In this document: in pieces, positions 59,414 through 64,000 of the stretch
Layout: the number at the start of each line of letters is the position of its first letter
Numbering within the stretch: the stretch's first letter is position 1
NCBI RefSeq assembly: GCF_030272615.1
Contig: NC_081408.1
Span: forward strand, 67,499,546-67,563,545
Length of the DNA: 64,000 nt
Direction: 5' to 3'
From: Cryptomeria japonica
Lineage: Eukaryota > Streptophyta > Pinopsida > Cupressales > Cupressaceae
The notes under the pieces: generated by a model
Told to the model about the DNA's origin: nothing
Seen by the model: only the letters and a program-made list of their open reading frames with translations
Database searches by the model: none
Position numbers and translations under genes: made by a program

Positions 59414-60823
59414 TGGTAGAATACTGAGAGGGGGGGGGGGAATCAGTATACTGAAAAACTAATACAAACTTCCCAATCTCAAATTAAAACTCACAAAGTA
59501 AACTTTCACTATCAAGATCAATACTCAACATCAACCAGTTAACTGTTATAACAACTTAACCCTAAACAAATTCAATCTTGTAAACATCAGAATGCTTAAT
59601 CATATATCAACATATTCAATCTCTCAATGCTTCCAATTATCATGCCTTATCAGAATAGTTAAGTAGTCAATCAAATCAACAAATAAGATCATAACCACAA
59701 AAACATTCACCACTTGACACACATGTTTACACATGGAAAACCCAAATAGGTAAAAACCATGATGAGACGAGACTCACAAGGATAGCTATCTAAACTATTC
59801 TAATGTTTTCCCTATTAGGAGCCAAGCCTATTAAAACTTTTACAATAAGTCTTCTTAAGAACTGATTCTGTTGAGATTTGCCCAGTTAAGGGATTTATAA
59901 AATGCCTTGATGAAAAAGAAAATACCCTATTAGGAGTAACCTTGGTAGAGGGTTTGAGAATCCAAGCTAATGGACAACCTTGTTAGAGGATTTAAGAAGT
60001 AACCAAGTTTTTTAGAGCTTACCCAGTTAGGGGATTACAATTTTGCTGTAATTGTTAGAAAACAACAGGTTTTTTGATCTATCTAAATGGCACTACATTT
60101 TCTTGATCAGATCCTTTTAAGCTTCAATCTGGTTATACATGGGATGTAGATCCATTCTCCAATTAGGCAACGACACACTCAACTAGTTTCCACCAATACT
60201 TTGCCAACACTTTACAAATAGCTTCATCGATCTTAAATACAAATCAATTAGGTCGGCAACACAACAAAAACCTAATTCTCTCAAAGATTATAAAAAAGTC
60301 AGTTCAATCTTGACCATTATAAATCATAACAATCTTTTCACATTCTTCAGGAAAATTCCTACTGCTCCATGATCACTACTTCATCAGACTTTGTAACTCA
60401 TCACATGCTATGCATTAGATGCAATCCACTTTGCTCTTTCCCTAGACAATCAAATAAACAGACTCGCCAAAACAATCTAAACTTATCATCATTCAATGAT
60501 CACATCTATCACCATCATTACCGCTCATCATTAGATCTTAAACCAACAAACTTTATAGGTTAGGGGTTAACAAAAAACAATTGGTAGGGTTTACCAGTTA
60601 CATTGCATAGAAAAGGGTTTAACCTTATACACTGATTTACTGGTTCAACTCAAAAACCAACATACCAGTTTACAAAATCTTCCACAAAGCTCTTCCTACC
60701 GATTAAAAGACAATGTCAATAAGAACAACAATATCAACAATATCATAAATACCATTACTGGTTCAATTGACATCAATGACAATATAACATATCATTAATG
60801 CAATCTTCATGCAAATGCCAACA
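59414..60823 (-). repeat. Copia D 3' LTR, ~1.41 kb
   Basis: On the minus strand it starts TGTTGGCATTTGCATG and ends CAGTATTCTACCA, so TGTTGG...CTACCA ends. Near its U5 end is the G-tract hairpin motif. The outer boundary is set by the TGG/CCA match and by comparison with the split LTR at 6200, so it may be off by a few bases. Confidence 0.7.
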
Positions 60824-60839
60824 ATCCCCCCCTTTGGCA
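60824..60839 (-). promoter_or_regulatory. Copia D polypurine tract
   Basis: The minus strand reads GCCAAAGGGGGGGAT directly before TGTTGG, the standard copia arrangement. Copia C has CCAAAGGGGGATAT in the same place. Confidence 0.88.
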
Positions 60840-61199
60840 TTGATGGCAATACAAATATCAACACCTCTAATTTCCGCTATGATTGGTGAATAGGAATCTT
60901 GATTTACATTACCAATTATTCACTATGCTCTATCTGTATTCAGCATGTTGTTGGTTTCCCTTTGCCAGTCACATAATTATTCTCCACTCAATCACATAAT
61001 TCTTCTCCCACTTTGACAACAATGCCAAATTGAAAGTAAAACATTTAATGTCAAATTTTCACTTGTGCATTAACAACATACTACAACTTGATGGTCCCCC
61101 TGTGGAATACATCCACTTCTTCATCAATCCATGTAAAATTTTGCAAGTGATTCGGGGACTGATGCAATCAGCATCATGCTCAACTAAATTCATGAAGAG
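60840..61199 (-). other. Copia D 3' internal tail, non-coding
   Basis: Between RNase H and the polypurine tract, with a second CTTTGACAACAATGCCAAA phrase near 61011 of the kind also found in copia C near 20965. No open frame of note. Confidence 0.6.
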
Positions 61200-62414
61200 G
61201 GACAACCCCCAATTGAACTTCTAAGATACTCAAGTAGTCTTAGGTGGATATTTGGTAAAGATATCTGCAAGCTGCTCTTGGGTAGAAACATGCTCTAACA
61301 TAACATCTTTACTTTGAACTTTTTCCCTCGAAAAGTGATACTTCAATTCAATGTGCTTGGTGCGAGTGTACAAAACCAGATTCTTAGAAATATTAATGGC
61401 ACTTGTATTAACACATAAAAATTTTATACGTTCTGAGATCTTCATCTCAAAACCTTCCAAAATGTTCCTCATCCAAATAGCTTGTGTGCAATTCATATAA
61501 GCTACAACATACTCAGCTTCAGCACTAGATTGTGAAGTACAACTCGGCTTCTTACTACTGCATGAAACTAGCCTTCCTCCTAGAAAGAATGCTCCATTGG
61601 TAGTACATTTCTGGTCACCAACATTTCCTTCCCAATTAGCATTAGTGTATGCCTTCAAATAAAAATTTCCTCCATATGGATACCAATCCATAGTCAAATG
61701 TACCTTTTAGATACCTAAAAATTCTCTTTGTTGCAACCAAGTGTACTTCCTTTGGATTCTTCTGAAATATTTCAACTATACAAACCACATGGGCAATATC
61801 TAGTCTACTATGAACAACATAGTGTAATTTTCCAATCATTGACGTGTAATTCTTTTTATCAATAGAATTAGATGCATCCTCCTTGGGAAACTTACAACCT
61901 ATAACCATTGGTGTTCCAATTGGTTTACAATCACTCATCCCAAAAGTCTTCAAAACCTCTTTCACATACTTAGATTGAGTAATGAAAATACAATTCTTCA
62001 TTTCCTTTATCTACAAGCCTATGAAAATTTTTATTTCCCCCTAGTAAAGACATTTCAAACTCATTTTTCATTTCATCTGTAAAATTGTTTCTCATGACAT
62101 AATTACCTCCAAAAATAATATCATCAACAAATACTTCACTAACCAATATTTCATCTCCTTCAGATTTGAGATAAATATTACTATCATCACTTGTTCTTGC
62201 AAGTCATATCTTCATCAGATGTGTATGAAGTCATTCATACCATGCTCTCGGTGCCTGCTTCAATCCATACAAAGCTTTATGCAATTTGCATACCATGTCT
62301 TTCTCATCTATCAATGCATAGCCATCAAGCTTCTCTATGTATACCTCTTCTTCCAATATCCCATTCAAAAATGCAGACTTAACATCCATTTGGTGATATC
62401 CTTGGTAATACGAC
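61200..62414 (-). pseudogene. Copia D reverse transcriptase (partial) and RNase H
   Basis: From the junction: YYQGYHQMDVKSAFLNG, EEEVYIEKLDGY, ALYGLKQAPRAWYE, the catalytic FVDDIIFGGN, QSKYVKEVLKTFGM, MIGKLHYVVHSRLDIA, RYLKGTFDYGL, then RNase H with AYTNANWEGN, SSAEAEYVVA and LCVNTSAINI, where CDN is usual, so a catalytic Asp is altered. Frames shift near 61690 and before 62231. The N-terminal RT, integrase and gag are not in the window. Confidence 0.9.
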
Positions 62415-64000
62415 ATGGAGGGAACAATGCAAGCAGAGGGGGGAAATTTGAATCCTAGAAATGGAGGGAACAACGAGGCTGGGTCCTCTAGTTCTGCTAC
62501 CTCTGCAACTCAAGGACAAGTGATGGATGATGAGGATGGGAGACCGAATGGGGACCCACATCAACAGGACCCTCCTTCTGACCCCAAAAAGATGATAGAT
62601 TCTCCAAAATTGGGTCCCGAGGTTGTGAAAGTTGACTCAAAAAAGACCACAAAGGTGAAGGCCCTCAAACCCTAGATTAGTCTTTTTGCAAATAAACAAA
62701 ATAGAAAACCGACTGGAAAATCATCATTTCCCTTTGTGGAAGACATCTCTTATAGAAAAATGGGTAAACTTGCTATTGCAGTTCTAGATTTGGTTATCAA
62801 TCATAGCATTTCTTTAATGGCTTTCTCTCTGGTGGGGAAGTTTGTTGGACCACGACCCAATATTGAGAATGTTAGGTCTTTTATTAAGATAAAATGAAAG
62901 ATGAAAGGTCAGCTTGATGTTTCTACCTTGTTGAGAGGTTTTTTCATTTTTTCCTTCCCTTGTGGGGAAGATATAGAAGCAACATTAAGCAGTGGTCCTT
63001 GGATGTTTGGTAAATCTTCCCTATCTATGAGAAAATGGTCTCCTAATATGGAACTCAATGACTCTTTCTTTGAATCTCCTCTGGTCTGGGTAAGGCTACC
63101 TAGCTTGCCACTAGAATTCTAGGTTGAGGATGTTTTGTCAGGAATTGCAAACTCCTTTGGGGATCTTGTTGCGATAGATCCAATGATTGCAGCTTGAAAG
63201 AGGCTGGTTTATGCATGCATTTGTGTTAATATTTCATAGAAGATGGATCTTCCTAGTTCTATTGATATAAGTTCCAAACTTGGATTATGGGAATAGACAA
63301 TAGAGTTCGAGTCCCTCCCCTTTGTATGCTTTTCTTGTAAAATAGCTGGTCACTAGGCTAAGGCTTTCCTTAGTAACCCTAAAAAACATGTGATGGTTAA
63401 CAATCTCCATAAATAGGTTTGGAAAGAAAAGAATAATAATAAGGAAGTTAGTAAAGTGGAAGGAAGAAGTGGAATTCCTGGTAACATACTAGGCTTATCA
63501 AAAGGAGATAGAAAAGACCCTCTTAAGACTCCCCCATTGAAGGAAGATAAAAAGAATGAAATTAGTGAGTTTAAGATCAAAAAGGTCAATACTTTTGAGG
63601 CCCTACAGGCTCAGGAGGAAGAGAATGCTATCAGTGAAGAGATTCTTGAAGAAGGTGAGATTGAGAATGTCACTTAATCTCATCATGAGGCCCCTCAAGT
63701 TTCAGCAATAAAAAGAGATGAAGAGTGCCCAAATGATTTTGAAGGACATGAAATTAAATGTGGAAGGAAGAACAAGTTTGGATCGCCTAAGGTTAATCTA
63801 AATGTGTTATTCCAAAATATTGGAGTTGATACACCCACATCATCAGAAAAAAGAGGAGAACTATGGAATAACATGCAAGATGAGCCCAGAGATGAGCATG
63901 AGGGAGAAATAATAGGGAATGGAAAAAAGAAAAACAAGAAGGCAGGATGCCCTAATGGGGTGAAAACTAGGACCAGGTCCAAGGTTGATATTGGTGTCTC
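62415..64000 (+). pseudogene. Second LINE: ORF1 with DUF4283 and zinc knuckle, running off the window
   Basis: Starts with MEGTMQAEGG exactly at the copia D junction, so the LINE is either truncated there or has almost no 5' leader. One frame continues to the window end with several stops. DUF4283 pattern: MKGQLDVSTLLRGFFIF, LSSGPWMFG and VWVRLPSLPLEF; then a knuckle CFSCKIAGH in which the final Cys is not seen, and a long Lys/Glu-rich tail. Most stops match changed CAG or TGG codons. ORF2 would lie to the right of the window. Confidence 0.88.

Larger units (their letters stand above)
59414..62414 (-). mobile_element. Copia D: 3' part of a Ty1/copia element, cut by a LINE
   Basis: On the minus strand: RT (from its QMDVKSAFLNG region), connection, RNase H, polypurine tract, then a 1.41 kb LTR. 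The other half and the 5' LTR would lie beyond the inserted LINE, outside the window. Frames change at least twice. Confidence 0.85.

Noticed and set aside
1-64000. CRISPR array, bacterial operons, plastid or mitochondrial inserts, rRNA genes
   Set aside because: No regular spaced repeats, no operon-like gene packing and no organelle or rRNA sequence recognised; everything readable fits plant nuclear transposons.

Overview
The window is nuclear DNA of a land plant with a large, repeat-filled genome. The evidence is AT-rich sequence, nested Ty1/copia and Ty3/gypsy elements with tRNA-iMet-type primer sites, two L1-type LINEs of the plant class (DUF4283-like ORF1, and in one of them a C-terminal RNase H), and broken pieces of a plant-specific RCD1/SRO gene. 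A gymnosperm-like genome fits the style, but this is an inference I cannot prove from the window. I see no intact host gene, no rRNA or tRNA gene and no CRISPR array. Almost every coding match is a decayed transposable element.

Layout, left to right. 0-0.34 kb: an exon-sized PARP fragment of an RCD1/SRO-like gene. 0.54-2.12 kb: a repeat also present at 27.9-28.7 kb, here converted into a near-perfect 1 kb palindrome. 2.1-6.2 kb: AT-rich sequence without genes, containing a ~43 bp tandem array. 6.2-19.5 kb: a copia-type LTR split by a 12.2 kb element with two ~4.28 kb LTRs and a 3.6 kb non-coding interior, the architecture of a LARD (large retrotransposon derivative). 19.5-20.5 kb: a decayed RCD1/SRO WWE-region fragment. 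20.4-27.9 kb: a minus-strand copia element (copia C) with an inverted duplication at its 3' end; its gag gene is split by a 2.4 kb non-coding LTR element. 27.9-30.1 kb: the second copy of the 0.54 kb repeat, then unassigned AT-rich DNA.

30.1-49.1 kb: a Ty3/gypsy chromovirus-like element (plus strand, gag-PR-RT-RNaseH-IN-chromodomain, LTRs of 3.3 and 4.1 kb). Its 5' LTR carries a complete nested minus-strand copia element (copia B, 6.6 kb). 50.4-59.1 kb: a LINE of about 8.7 kb flanked by a 16 bp target-site duplication, with ORF1 and ORF2 overlapping in an ATGA and an unexpectedly open 1.25 kb frame in its 3' region. 59.4-62.4 kb: the 3' part of another copia (copia D), cut by a second LINE that runs off the right edge of the window.

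Insertion order can be read from the nesting: copia B is younger than the gypsy element; the 12.2 kb LARD is younger than the LTR it splits, and its own LTRs are nearly identical; the 2.4 kb element is younger than copia C; the right-hand LINE is younger than copia D. Two possible autonomous/non-autonomous pairs are suggested by shared terminal sequence: the gypsy element with the LARD (same polypurine tract pattern, similar LTR ends and primer site), and the copia B family with the 2.4 kb element. In the gypsy element nearly all premature stops are CAG to TAG or CGA to TGA, as expected from deamination of methylated cytosine. Identities quoted are counts by eye over short stretches, not alignments.
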